A stretch of DNA of 57,628 nucleotides from positions 1-57,628 of the forward strand of contig DWZD01000041.1 of the NCBI GenBank assembly GCA_019118345.1, given 5' to 3'. Both the position numbers and the translations under genes were made by a program. The stretch comes from Candidatus Desulfovibrio intestinavium. Lineage in GTDB: Bacteria; Desulfobacterota; Desulfovibrionia; Desulfovibrionales; Desulfovibrionaceae. Below, piece by piece: positions 41,716 through 49,504 of this stretch. Position 1 is the stretch's first letter, and the number at the start of each line of letters is the position of its first letter. The notes beneath the pieces are model-generated. The model ran no database searches, had not been told where the DNA came from, and was given only the letters and a program-made list of their open reading frames with translations.

Positions 41716-43083
41716 ATGACGCCCGCAACGGCTCATCCCCCGGCGCCGGAAAGCGCGCTGCGTCCCCTTGGGCGGGCGGCGCTCTGCCTGCCTGCCCTGC
41801 TGGCGGCAAGCACCTTCGTTCGCCTTCAGATCATCCCGCTGTGCATAGCCTTCTTTTACAGCCGGGTGGGGCTGGGGCAGCTGGGTACCCTGCTGGTCAT
41901 CATCGCCTGCCTGTGCGGGGCGGATTCCTTCTGTCTGCGCCGACTGCTGGGCTGGGTGCGGGGCGGGTTCCCGTTGCTGGCGGGCGTGGTCATCCTGACG
42001 GGCATCCTCAGGGCAACGGGGTTTTACCTCGTCATTGCGCAGATATGGAGCGGATACCTGTCAAGCGTGCGCAGTGTCTTCATCTCCTTTTTTGTCCCGG
42101 AGGTTCTCCTCTGGATCGCGCTGGGCTGCCGGGAGGCCTGGGTGCTGACCCGCAAGGCGGGCGTCCTGCCGCCCCTCCTTCCCGGCCCCCGGGCGTTCAG
42201 GCTGATTGCCGCCATCGGACTGGCGGGAATCCTCCTGCAAGTGACGCAGTACCTTGGCGGAGGCAAGCGCCTTTTCGTCCTCTTCCAGCCGCATCTTTTC
42301 GTCATTCTGGTGCTGACAGGCTGGCGGCTGCAGCACAGGGCGTCCTTTGAGCGCCTGTTCTTTTCCACCCGGGTCATGGGCACGCTCAGGCTGGGGGGCG
42401 CGATCTGGGCCGCGACCATGCTTTCCCTGCTGCTCCACTGGGGCTTTTGCACGCTTTTTGGGCTGAAGTATTTTTATCTTTTCGGCCTGTTCGGCGCGGA
42501 TGTGCTCCTGCTGGGCGGCATGGCGGGCTGTGCGGCGCTCTGGCGGCTCATGCGTCAGGGCGAACATGCCGTGACGTACCGTGGCGGAGCCGGGGCGCGG
42601 ATGGGGGTTCTGCTGGCGGCAAGCAGCCTGTCGCGGCTGCTGATTCTTGCGGGGGGCCTGCGGGTGTGCTGGGAGGCCTGGGGGCTGAATATGAGTTCCC
42701 TGCTGAGCAACCTGTTTGCGGGCCTGCCCCGCGCGTTCGCCGAGGGCGGCCTGTCCGGCCTTGTCGCCGATGCGAACTTCTCGCTGGCCTTTGCTCTGGT
42801 GTCGGTTCCGGCGGCCTTGTACGCCCTGCTGGGGCTTCTGGCCTGCCAGTATGTCTTCGACGGGTTCTGCCTGTGGCTGATTCCGGGCCGGGGAGGTTTC
42901 GGGACGCTTTTCGGTCAGGCCGTGCTGACGGGCATCATCAGAAGCGCAATCATCTGCGCGTACTCGCCGACAGTCGAGGTCGTCGGCCTGTGTCTTCTGG
43001 ATATGGCTGCCTGGACGCTGCTGGGCGCGCTGGCGGCCTGGCGGCTGTCGCGCCGGAACGGGCAAGGGGCGGAGCTTGCCTGA
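41716..43083 (+). CDS. Polytopic membrane protein of unknown function
   Basis: A 455-residue protein with about ten hydrophobic helices (LCLPALLAASTFVRLQIIPL, FPLLAGVVILTGILRATGFY, LGGAIWAATMLSLLLHWGF, VGLCLLDMAAWTLLGALAAW). I recognise no signature of Wzx, ligase or GT-C glycosyltransferase families. The ATG at 41716 has a GGAGGT site seven bases upstream; an in-frame start at 41680 is less likely. It lies 119 bp after the GT2 gene and 91 bp before the ABC permease gene, between synthesis and transport genes. A flippase or membrane glycosyltransferase role is possible but unsupported. Confidence 0.75.
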   Translation: MTPATAHPPAPESALRPLGRAALCLPALLAASTFVRLQIIPLCIAFFYSRVGLGQLGTLLVIIACLCGADSFCLRRLLGWVRGGFPLLAGVVILTGILRATGFYLVIAQIWSGYLSSVRSVFISFFVPEVLLWIALGCREAWVLTRKAGVLPPLLPGPRAFRLIAAIGLAGILLQVTQYLGGGKRLFVLFQPHLFVILVLTGWRLQHRASFERLFFSTRVMGTLRLGGAIWAATMLSLLLHWGFCTLFGLKYFYLFGLFGADVLLLGGMAGCAALWRLMRQGEHAVTYRGGAGARMGVLLAASSLSRLLILAGGLRVCWEAWGLNMSSLLSNLFAGLPRAFAEGGLSGLVADANFSLAFALVSVPAALYALLGLLACQYVFDGFCLWLIPGRGGFGTLFGQAVLTGIIRSAIICAYSPTVEVVGLCLLDMAAWTLLGALAAWRLSRRNGQGAELA

Positions 43084-43106
43084 CGGCGTGGCCGCCATTT
43101 CGGCCT

Positions 43107-43135
43107 TTGACAGTTCTTTCCTTGCAAGCTAATAT
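43107..43135 (+). promoter_or_regulatory. Near-consensus sigma70 promoter before the ABC permease
   Basis: TTGACA (43107-43112), a 17-bp spacer and TAATAT (43130-43135). The predicted start lies about 30 bp before the permease ATG at 43175. This is the best promoter match I found in the window and implies that the ABC pair can be expressed independently of the glycosyltransferases upstream. Confidence 0.8.
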
Positions 43136-43174
43136 GCATACTGGGACGTTATCCCGGGAGGTTCAGACAAATCC

Positions 43175-44365
43175 ATGATCACCATGTCCGATCTGTGCCG
43201 CGTCAGCGTGCGGCAGGTGGTGCGCCAGCGCGGGTTCGGCGTCATCCTGTCCATTGCGCTGGGCATTACGGCCTTCATCGCCCTGTCGGTGCTGGGGCAG
43301 GAGATTCGTTACAAAGTAGGGCAGGATATGGTGCTCATGGGCGGGGTGAACATCATCCGCGTCTATATGGATGACGATCAATATCCCGGACAGCCGCGCC
43401 GCGAATTCTATCCCGAAACCGTGGAGGCCATCCGCGCTATTCCCGGCGTGGGGCTGGTCAGTCAGAATTTGCGGCAGAACAGGATTTTTCCGTTGCGCGG
43501 CAGCGACGAGCGCACCCTGCAGGTTTCCTTCCTCGGCATTGATCAATTTTTTTTCGAGACCTATTCGCTGGAATTGCTGGCGGGGCGCGCCTTCTCCCCT
43601 GAGGATGTGAAGCAGCGCCGCCGCGTCTGCATGCTGGGCCGCCAATGCGCGGAAAATCTCTACACGGATCCGAAAAAGGCCGTGGGGGAACTCCTTGTCC
43701 TGGGGCAGGATGTTTTTGAGGTGGTGGGCGTGGTCACCGGCGTCATGCTCGGCTCGTGGAACGAGGGGGGCTTTCTGCCCTACACGACCATGAGCGATCG
43801 CGGCTGGGGCGGCGGGGATGTGCGCCGCCTGTTCGTGCGGGCCATCGGCTGGGAGGATGTGGCCCCGGTGGTGCGTCAGATCCCCAAGGTGGTGCGCGAG
43901 CATCAGGACGCGCCCTATCTGGTCTGCTCCACGCAGGACGATCAGCTGGAGCGCATACAGGTGACCTTCATGTGGGTGGAGGCCCTGCTCTGGCTGGGCA
44001 TCGTGGCCTCGCTCATGCTGGGCGGTTTCGGCATCTGGTACGGCACCTTTGCCGCCGTGCGCGCGCGCACGCGCGAAGTGGGCCTGAAAAAGGCCATGGG
44101 CGGTTCCGATGCGGACATTCTGGCCCAGTTTCTGGCCGAGGCCCTGGTCAAATCCGTGGCCGGCGGCCTGCTGGGCATTGTCGTGGGCACGCTTTCGGTG
44201 GAAATCGGCGCGCTGGCGCTGGATACCGCCATTTCCTATCCCCTGCTGCTGGGCAGCAGTCTGGGCAGCATCGTCTTTTCCGCCATCATCGGTGTGGCGG
44301 GTGGTTTGTATCCCGCCATTCAGGCCAGCCGCATGGACGTGGTTTCGGCCCTGCGCTTCGAGTAG
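43175..44365 (+). CDS. MacB/FtsX-like ABC transporter permease
   Basis: A 396-residue permease with the MacB/LolCE topology. One N-terminal helix (FGVILSIALGITAFIALSVL) is followed by a large periplasmic domain of about 230 residues (PETVEAIRAIPGVGLVSQNL, SLELLAGRAFSPEDVKQRRR), then three C-terminal helices with the FtsX signature (RTREVGLKKAMGGSDADILA, FLAEALVKSVAGGLLGIVVG). These permeases do not pump across the membrane in the usual sense; they use periplasmic motion to extract or expel lipoproteins, lipids or peptides. The partner ATPase gene begins within 6 bp, and its ATPase is fused to a glycosyltransferase. Confidence 0.93.
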   Translation: MITMSDLCRVSVRQVVRQRGFGVILSIALGITAFIALSVLGQEIRYKVGQDMVLMGGVNIIRVYMDDDQYPGQPRREFYPETVEAIRAIPGVGLVSQNLRQNRIFPLRGSDERTLQVSFLGIDQFFFETYSLELLAGRAFSPEDVKQRRRVCMLGRQCAENLYTDPKKAVGELLVLGQDVFEVVGVVTGVMLGSWNEGGFLPYTTMSDRGWGGGDVRRLFVRAIGWEDVAPVVRQIPKVVREHQDAPYLVCSTQDDQLERIQVTFMWVEALLWLGIVASLMLGGFGIWYGTFAAVRARTREVGLKKAMGGSDADILAQFLAEALVKSVAGGLLGIVVGTLSVEIGALALDTAISYPLLLGSSLGSIVFSAIIGVAGGLYPAIQASRMDVVSALRFE

Positions 44366-44371
44366 GTGAGT

Positions 44372-46390
44372 ATGCCTCCTGTCATTATCGCCAAGGATCT
44401 GTACAAGTGCTATGCGGGCTTTTCGCCCGTGCTGCGCGGCGTGAACATCGAGGTGGAAGCCGGGGAGCTGGTGGCCATCATGGGGCCGTCCGGCTGCGGC
44501 AAGTCCACCATGCTGCATGTGCTGGGCATGCTGCATGCCCCGGACGCCGGGACGCTGGAAATCCTCGGGCAGAACGTGCTGGAGTTCAACCGCGAGCAGA
44601 CGGCGGCCTTTCGGCGCGGCAACATGGGTTTCGTCATGCAGGCCAGCAACCTGTTTGAACATTCCACCGTGTTCGAAAACGTCGAATTTCCGCTGATTTA
44701 TGAGAATGTCCCACCGTCGGAACGCTGGGCGCGCGTCATCCGCGCGCTGGATCTGGTGCGGCTTTCGGCGCGGGTGCATTACCGCAGCAACCGCCTTTCC
44801 GGCGGTGAGCAGCAGCGCGTGGCCATTGCCCGCGCCATGGTCAACAATCCCAAGATCCTGCTGGCCGACGAACCCACCGGTGCGCTGGACGCGAAAACCA
44901 GCCGCGTGGTCATGGAAAATTTCCGCACGCTCTGCCATTCCGGCGGCGTGGCCATGATCATGGTGACCCACGACCCCAAGATGGCCGAGTTCTGCGACAG
45001 CGTGTATACGCTGGACGAGGGCATACTCAACTGCCGCCGCCGGGATTTTTCTCCTGAATCCGTGACGCTTGGGGTCAACCTGCTGGAAGGCGTCAAACCC
45101 GTGGTGCGCGGAGCGCTGCTGGCTGAGACCTTTCCCGAGCCGTCCGGGCGCTGCCTCATGGAGGAGGCGCACCGCATGCACGCCATCGGGCTGCTTTCCC
45201 GCATTTACGCGGTGCGCGGCGGCAATCTGCTGGGAGACGCCCAAGGCTATGCCCTGCCGCTGCCGGTGCGGCGCGTGGGCTGGTGGCGTCTGCCCGCCGT
45301 GGTGCGCGCCGTGCAGCATTTCCGGCGCCGCCATGCGCCGCCGTGGGAGGCTCTGCGCAAATCCCTGCCCGTCACGCCGGGCCGCCGCCTTGCCCATCTC
45401 TGGGCCGAGGACTGCGGGGCCATGATGGCGCGTTGGGGCGAGGAAGACGACATCGACTTCATTTACGCCGCCGGGGCGCACAGTCCGGCGACCGCCGCCT
45501 GGATCGCCTCGCGCCTGCTGGATCTGCCCTTTGCCTTTGCCGTGCGTAGTGCCGACATGGCCACGCCCGGCAAGGACTGGAGCGTCAAGGCCCGGGATGC
45601 GGCCTTCGTGGCCTGCGACACCGAGGACACGCGGCAGCGTCTGCGCGAGCTTTTGCCGGAAATTCCGCGCGAACGGCTGGTGCTGCTGCGCGATCCCCTG
45701 ACCCTGACGCCGCCGGACGAAGACATTTCCCTGCCGCCCACGGGCGAGAAGGAACCCCTGCGCCTCCTGGCCGTGGGCACGCTCTGCGCCCGCAAGGGCT
45801 TTGACGTGCTCCTGCAGGCCTGCGTGCGGCTGAAGCAGCAGGGGCTGGACTTCGAGCTGCGCATTGTGGGCAGCGGCCCGCTGGCCCGGCGGCTCAAATG
45901 GCAAAGCTGGAGGCTGGGCCTGCGCAAGCGCGTCATCTTTGTCGGGCAGGTTCCCCATGAGAACATGCCCGACCTCTACCGGCGCGCCGACATTTTTGTG
46001 GCGCCCTCGCGGGTGGCGAAGAACGGCGATTACGACGGTCTACCCTCGGCGCTGACCGAGGCCATGGCCTTTGGTTGCGCCGTGGTGGCCAGCGATCTGC
46101 CCGGCATCCGGGAGGCGGTTCAGAACGGGGAGAGCGGCGTGATCGTGCCGCCGAATGCCGCCGAGGCTCTGGGCAAGGCCCTGCTGGCGCTGGCGGCCAA
46201 ACCCGAGGAGCGCAAGCGCCTCGGCAACGGAGCCTTTCGCCGGATTCCCGAACTGCTGGACGCGGCGGCTTCGGAAGCGCGGCTCAAGGAACTGTTTTTG
46301 GCGGCAACGCGGCAGGGCAGGCCTCGCGGGGCCGATGCCGCCCCTGACGGCGAAGCGTCTTCCCTGCCAGACGACGGTCGGCAAACGTAG
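44372..46390 (+). CDS. ABC ATPase fused to a GT4 glycosyltransferase
   Basis: A continuous 672-residue protein with two unrelated catalytic halves. Residues 1 to about 225 are a LolD/MacB-type ATPase: Walker A GPSGCGKST, Q-loop MQASNLFEHSTVFENVEF, signature LSGGEQQRVAIARAMVNNP, Walker B ILLADEPTGALDA and H-loop MVTHDPKMAEFC. After a linker, residues about 260-645 are a GT-B glycosyltransferase: DIDFIYAAGAHSPATAAWIA, LRLLAVGTLCARKGFDVLLQ, IVGSGPLARRLKW and GLPSALTEAMAFGCAVVASD. All motor motifs and the E-x7-E of the transferase are intact. Reading is uninterrupted, so this is not a misread gene pair within this sequence. GTG at 44366 is an alternative start. It follows the permease directly and probably couples glycan transfer to export. 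Confidence 0.93.
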   Translation: MPPVIIAKDLYKCYAGFSPVLRGVNIEVEAGELVAIMGPSGCGKSTMLHVLGMLHAPDAGTLEILGQNVLEFNREQTAAFRRGNMGFVMQASNLFEHSTVFENVEFPLIYENVPPSERWARVIRALDLVRLSARVHYRSNRLSGGEQQRVAIARAMVNNPKILLADEPTGALDAKTSRVVMENFRTLCHSGGVAMIMVTHDPKMAEFCDSVYTLDEGILNCRRRDFSPESVTLGVNLLEGVKPVVRGALLAETFPEPSGRCLMEEAHRMHAIGLLSRIYAVRGGNLLGDAQGYALPLPVRRVGWWRLPAVVRAVQHFRRRHAPPWEALRKSLPVTPGRRLAHLWAEDCGAMMARWGEEDDIDFIYAAGAHSPATAAWIASRLLDLPFAFAVRSADMATPGKDWSVKARDAAFVACDTEDTRQRLRELLPEIPRERLVLLRDPLTLTPPDEDISLPPTGEKEPLRLLAVGTLCARKGFDVLLQACVRLKQQGLDFELRIVGSGPLARRLKWQSWRLGLRKRVIFVGQVPHENMPDLYRRADIFVAPSRVAKNGDYDGLPSALTEAMAFGCAVVASDLPGIREAVQNGESGVIVPPNAAEALGKALLALAAKPEERKRLGNGAFRRIPELLDAAASEARLKELFLAATRQGRPRGADAAPDGEASSLPDDGRQT

Positions 46391-46404
46391 TGCGGCAGCC
46401 ACAC

Positions 46405-46436
46405 GCGACAGCCCGTCCTTTAGGACGGGCTGTCGC
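46405..46436. terminator. Palindromic hairpin between convergent genes
   Basis: A perfect 14-bp stem (GCGACAGCCCGTCC and complement) with loop TTTA lies 15 bp after the ABC-GT stop codon and 82 bp before the end of the opposing gene. It lacks a U-run but sits where a bidirectional terminator is expected. Confidence 0.65.
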
Positions 46437-46517
46437 GTTGCGGGGAGAGGGCGAGGCGGCAATGCCGGGAGCCTGCGGCCACGTTGCCCGCATGGGCAGA
46501 CGCCGGATCGCCCTGCG

Positions 46518-46970
46518 TCAGCTGCCCAGCAGGCGGGCGGCCATGATCTCCGGGGCCGCAGCCCGCAGCGCCTTTCCGCTCAGGCGCAGACTGCCGCATT
46601 CGTTCATGGGTTCACTGGCCCGGGTTCTGGCCAGTTCCGTCTCAAAGGCGAGGCGCAGGGCCTCGAAGGAGGCCTGCACCTCGGGGTAGTCATTGTCCTC
46701 CCGCCAGGGCAGGCGCAGGGCGGTACTGCCGAAGCGCCCCTTGTGCGGCGGAATTTCCAGCTGATAGCAGGAGGCGGGCGGCGCGTCGCCGCGTTCCAGT
46801 TCGCCGGGATAGCAGTATTCGCGCCAGGACTGCGCCGGCTCGGGAATGGTGGAGGTCACGCGCAGGGCGGGCGTGGCCAGTTCGCGTTCCCAGTCATCCA
46901 GCTCCACGCGGTAGGTGAGAACCGGGCGGAAGTTGCCGCGCTTCTTGTCGATATGCCAATGCAGTCTCAT
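46518..46970 (-). CDS. Conserved-context protein in the MoxR/VWA triad, unknown function
   Basis: A 150-residue soluble protein with no recognised domain. It begins MRLHWHIDKKRGNFRPVLTY, continues with ELDDWERELATPALRVTSTI and CYQLEIPPHKGRFGSTALRL, and ends in a helical part (QASFEALRLAFETELARTRA). Its start overlaps the stop of the VWA-metallopeptidase gene by 4 bases, so it is probably co-translated with it. Longer in-frame ATGs upstream lie inside the VWA gene and are not used. It may be a substrate, adaptor or regulator of the ATPase/VWA pair. Confidence 0.72.
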   Translation of the reverse strand: MRLHWHIDKKRGNFRPVLTYRVELDDWERELATPALRVTSTIPEPAQSWREYCYPGELERGDAPPASCYQLEIPPHKGRFGSTALRLPWREDNDYPEVQASFEALRLAFETELARTRASEPMNECGSLRLSGKALRAAAPEIMAARLLGS

Positions 46971-48358
46971 GCCATGCGCTCCTCTGCCGGGGCGGGCGCC
47001 GTCAGGGCGACGCGCTCGCCGAACGGCGGTTGCCGGTCGTTGTCGCCCCAGACCAGCCAGAGGGTGGGGCAGGGCGGGGCCGGGGGAAACTGATCGCATT
47101 CCAGATCCGTAAACCAGATCAGGCAGGCCGGGCGCAGTCCCTCTTCCTCCAGCCAGCGGCCCACGGGACGAAAATCCGTCCCGCCGCCGCCCCGAGGCTG
47201 TACCCGTCGCAGCATATCCCGCCCGCGCCCGCGTGTTACGGACTGAATGCGGCAATCGTGACAAAGGATGACCGCCTCCGCCTCATAGGGCAGGAGGGCC
47301 TGTTCCAGTTCACGCATGAAGGCCGAAAGGGCCGGCGTGTCCACGGAGCCGGAACAGTCCACGGCCACGGCCAGACAGGGGATGCGCACATCCCGCCGGC
47401 CCGGCAGATAGCAGCCCGTGTGCAGGAAGCGCCGGTTGGGGGCGCACCAGCAGAAGTCGTTTTCCGCGCAGTGGGCCACAAAGCGTCGCAGGAGGGCGGC
47501 CCAGTCCGCCTGTTCCGCGCCTTCCCGCCGCCAGAGGCGCTCAAGGCCTGCCGGAATGCGCCCGGCATGGCGCGCCCGGCGCAGGGCGTCCCGCACTTCG
47601 CGATCCGTCTGCCGCCGCAGTTTCGCCGCCATTTCCGGGCCGGGGGCCTCGCGCAGGCCGGGCGCATCCCGCACCTCGCCGCTGAATACGGGGAGCGGCT
47701 TGCGGCGGCGCGGGCCGGGCAGTGAAGCCGGGCGGCCCGCGCTGCCGGAGCCGTCCGCACCGTCTTTGTGGTGTCCGGCCTGGTTCTGTCGCGGATGCAC
47801 GCGCGCGGCCCCGGCGTGCTTGTCGCGGGAGGCGGGATGTGCCGCTGCCGTACTGCCGCCGGAACGGGCCTGCCCCGGCAGGCCTGTAGCCGCACCCTGC
47901 CGCTCCTGCCGCAAAACGTCATAGACCGCGTCTGCCGATTGCCCGGCCAGCGCCGGACGTTGGACAAAGCCTTCCGGCAGGCGGAAGCCCGCCTGCAGCA
48001 GAAGATCATTTACCACCACGTCGCAGGCCTCGTTCCAGAGGGCGGCATCCCGCTGGCCGCGCCGCACATGGTGTCCGCAGGCCAGATGCAGCACCTCATG
48101 GGCCAGCGCCCCGAGCAGGCGATCCTCGGGCAGGGAGGCGGCAAAGGCCGGATGAAAGCCGAGGGTCGTCCCGTCCGTCCAGAGCTGGGCGCAGCCGTCA
48201 TCCGCCCGCAGGCGCAGGCGCATGAGCAGATGCCCGAAAAAGGGTTCCCGCAGCAGCAGTTCCGCGCGCGCCCGGCTCACTGCCGTTTCCGCCCGGCGGC
48301 GCAGCTCCCGCGCGGTGCTGTCGGGGGCGACGGGCTGTCGGGAGGCGGGGGCTGTCAC
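46967..48358 (-). CDS. VWA-like protein with metallopeptidase-type N-terminal domain (DUF2201)
   Basis: A 463-residue protein of the DUF2201 type. The N-terminal domain carries a zinc-protease-like motif HEVLHLACGHH (His87, Glu88, His91, His96). A low-complexity Pro/Arg/Gly-rich middle (about 165-225) precedes a C-terminal VWA-like domain with AVDCSGSVDTPALSAF near residue 333, in which DCSGS matches the metal site DxSxS. Proteins of this family are encoded beside MoxR ATPases, as here: the MoxR gene overlaps by 4 bases upstream. Whether the HExxH site is a working protease is untested. The substrate is unknown. Confidence 0.88.
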   Translation of the reverse strand: MTAPASRQPVAPDSTARELRRRAETAVSRARAELLLREPFFGHLLMRLRLRADDGCAQLWTDGTTLGFHPAFAASLPEDRLLGALAHEVLHLACGHHVRRGQRDAALWNEACDVVVNDLLLQAGFRLPEGFVQRPALAGQSADAVYDVLRQERQGAATGLPGQARSGGSTAAAHPASRDKHAGAARVHPRQNQAGHHKDGADGSGSAGRPASLPGPRRRKPLPVFSGEVRDAPGLREAPGPEMAAKLRRQTDREVRDALRRARHAGRIPAGLERLWRREGAEQADWAALLRRFVAHCAENDFCWCAPNRRFLHTGCYLPGRRDVRIPCLAVAVDCSGSVDTPALSAFMRELEQALLPYEAEAVILCHDCRIQSVTRGRGRDMLRRVQPRGGGGTDFRPVGRWLEEEGLRPACLIWFTDLECDQFPPAPPCPTLWLVWGDNDRQPPFGERVALTAPAPAEERMA

Positions 48359-49341
48359 AGCAGGGCCTCGGCATGGCGCTGCGCCCAGCGGGCAAAGGGC
48401 AGGCCCTCCACCAGACGCGGGTCGCGGCGTACGGCATCCCGCATGAGCAGAACGCCGTATTCGGCGGGGAGGCGTTCGGCGTATTCGGTCACGGCATCCA
48501 TGTTTTCCGGGCTGGCGCAGCCTGCCAGCAGATCGCAGACGGCGCAGAGATCCGCGGGATCCTCGGGAACACGAGCCGCCTGCGGCGTATCAAGAATCTC
48601 CTCGGGCGTGGGCAGGCTTGCCCGGCGTTCCAGATAGCCCAGCAGTTCGGCGCTTACCCCCTCACCCAGGGTGCCGCGCAGGAGATCTCCGGCCAGCGCG
48701 GCGTCGGGAGCGGCCTCGAGGATACGCGAGGCAAAGGCCCAGGAGCGGGGCGAGGCAAAGGCCGCCTCATCGGCTTCCCGCACATGCAGGAGGCGCGGAC
48801 GAAAGCGCAGGAAGGACAGAATTTCTGGTCGGATGTCGCTTGCCTCGGCCCAGTGGAGCCAGTCCTCGGCATCGGCCTCCACATCCAGATGCACCATGCG
48901 GTTGGCCAGAGCCGTAGGCAGGCGATAGACCACGGCCCGATCGCTTTCGCGATTGCCCGCCGCCACCACGCACCAGCCTTCGGGCAGGGCGTATTCCCCG
49001 ATGCGGCGGTCGAGAATGAGCTGATAGCAGGCCGTCTGCACCAGCGGCGGCGCGGCATTGAGTTCGTCCAGAAAGAGCACGCCCTCGGCTTCATCCTGCG
49101 GGCCGGGCAAAAAGGTCGGCGCGCACCAGCTGGTTCTGCCTGTGGCGTCAATGCGGGGCAGGCCGCGCAAATCCACGGGATCGAGCAGCACGGCGCGGAT
49201 ATCCCGCAGGGCCATGCCCCGCTGCGCGGCGGCCTGTGCCACAAGCTGGCTCTTGCCCACGCCGGGCGGCCCCCAGAGAAAGACAGGCTGGCGGATGCCC
49301 AACAGGGTATGCAGGGCTGCAAGCGCTCGGCTCGGTTTCAT
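48355..49341 (-). CDS. MoxR-family AAA+ ATPase
   Basis: A 328-residue AAA+ ATPase. Walker A is LWGPPGVGKSQ (residues 22-32), Walker B GVLFLDELNAAPP near 90, sensor 1 CVVAAGNRESDRAV, and a winged/helical lid with DVEADAEDWLHWAEAS. MoxR ATPases act as chaperones that, with VWA partners, assemble or metallate enzymes. It is the first gene of a three-gene minus-strand operon with 4-base overlaps, and an AAGGAG ribosome-binding site precedes the ATG. A Fur-like box lies 17-35 bp upstream, so iron-dependent control is possible. Confidence 0.92.
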   Translation of the reverse strand: MKPSRALAALHTLLGIRQPVFLWGPPGVGKSQLVAQAAAQRGMALRDIRAVLLDPVDLRGLPRIDATGRTSWCAPTFLPGPQDEAEGVLFLDELNAAPPLVQTACYQLILDRRIGEYALPEGWCVVAAGNRESDRAVVYRLPTALANRMVHLDVEADAEDWLHWAEASDIRPEILSFLRFRPRLLHVREADEAAFASPRSWAFASRILEAAPDAALAGDLLRGTLGEGVSAELLGYLERRASLPTPEEILDTPQAARVPEDPADLCAVCDLLAGCASPENMDAVTEYAERLPAEYGVLLMRDAVRRDPRLVEGLPFARWAQRHAEALL

Positions 49342-49357
49342 GCTGACTCCTTAAATA

Positions 49358-49376
49358 GAAAATGAAAATCTTTTTC
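49358..49376. promoter_or_regulatory. Fur-box-like site upstream of the MoxR/VWA operon
   Basis: GAAAATGAAAATCTTTTTC matches the classical 19-bp Fur consensus (GATAATGATAATCATTATC) at 15 of 19 positions, and all four differences are A/T exchanges. It stands in an AT-rich island in otherwise GC-rich DNA, inside a larger inverted repeat (ATAGAAAA ... TTTTCTAT), directly before the ribosome-binding site of moxR. It could also serve the divergent hldE gene, whose start is 128 bp away. Confidence 0.6.
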
Positions 49377-49504
49377 TATAATGGACGAAAAGCGCATCCG
49401 CGTCAAGTCCCGGCGTCCCGCCGGGGAAGTGCGGCTGCCGTCTTGCCTCGGGGGGCGGAAACGGGTAGCGTCGCCATACATAATCCGGCAACAAGGCGGG
49501 AAGC

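Noticed and set aside
43163..45958. A 931-codon minus-strand frame opposite the ABC permease and ABC-GT fusion
   Set aside because: Antisense to genes with complete catalytic motifs; the translation is His/Gln/Gly-rich without domains.
44366..46390. ABC-GT fusion as an artefact of two merged genes
   Set aside because: The frame is continuous through the linker, with the same composition and no internal ribosome-binding site plus start at the domain boundary that I could identify. Only a sequencing error could undo it.
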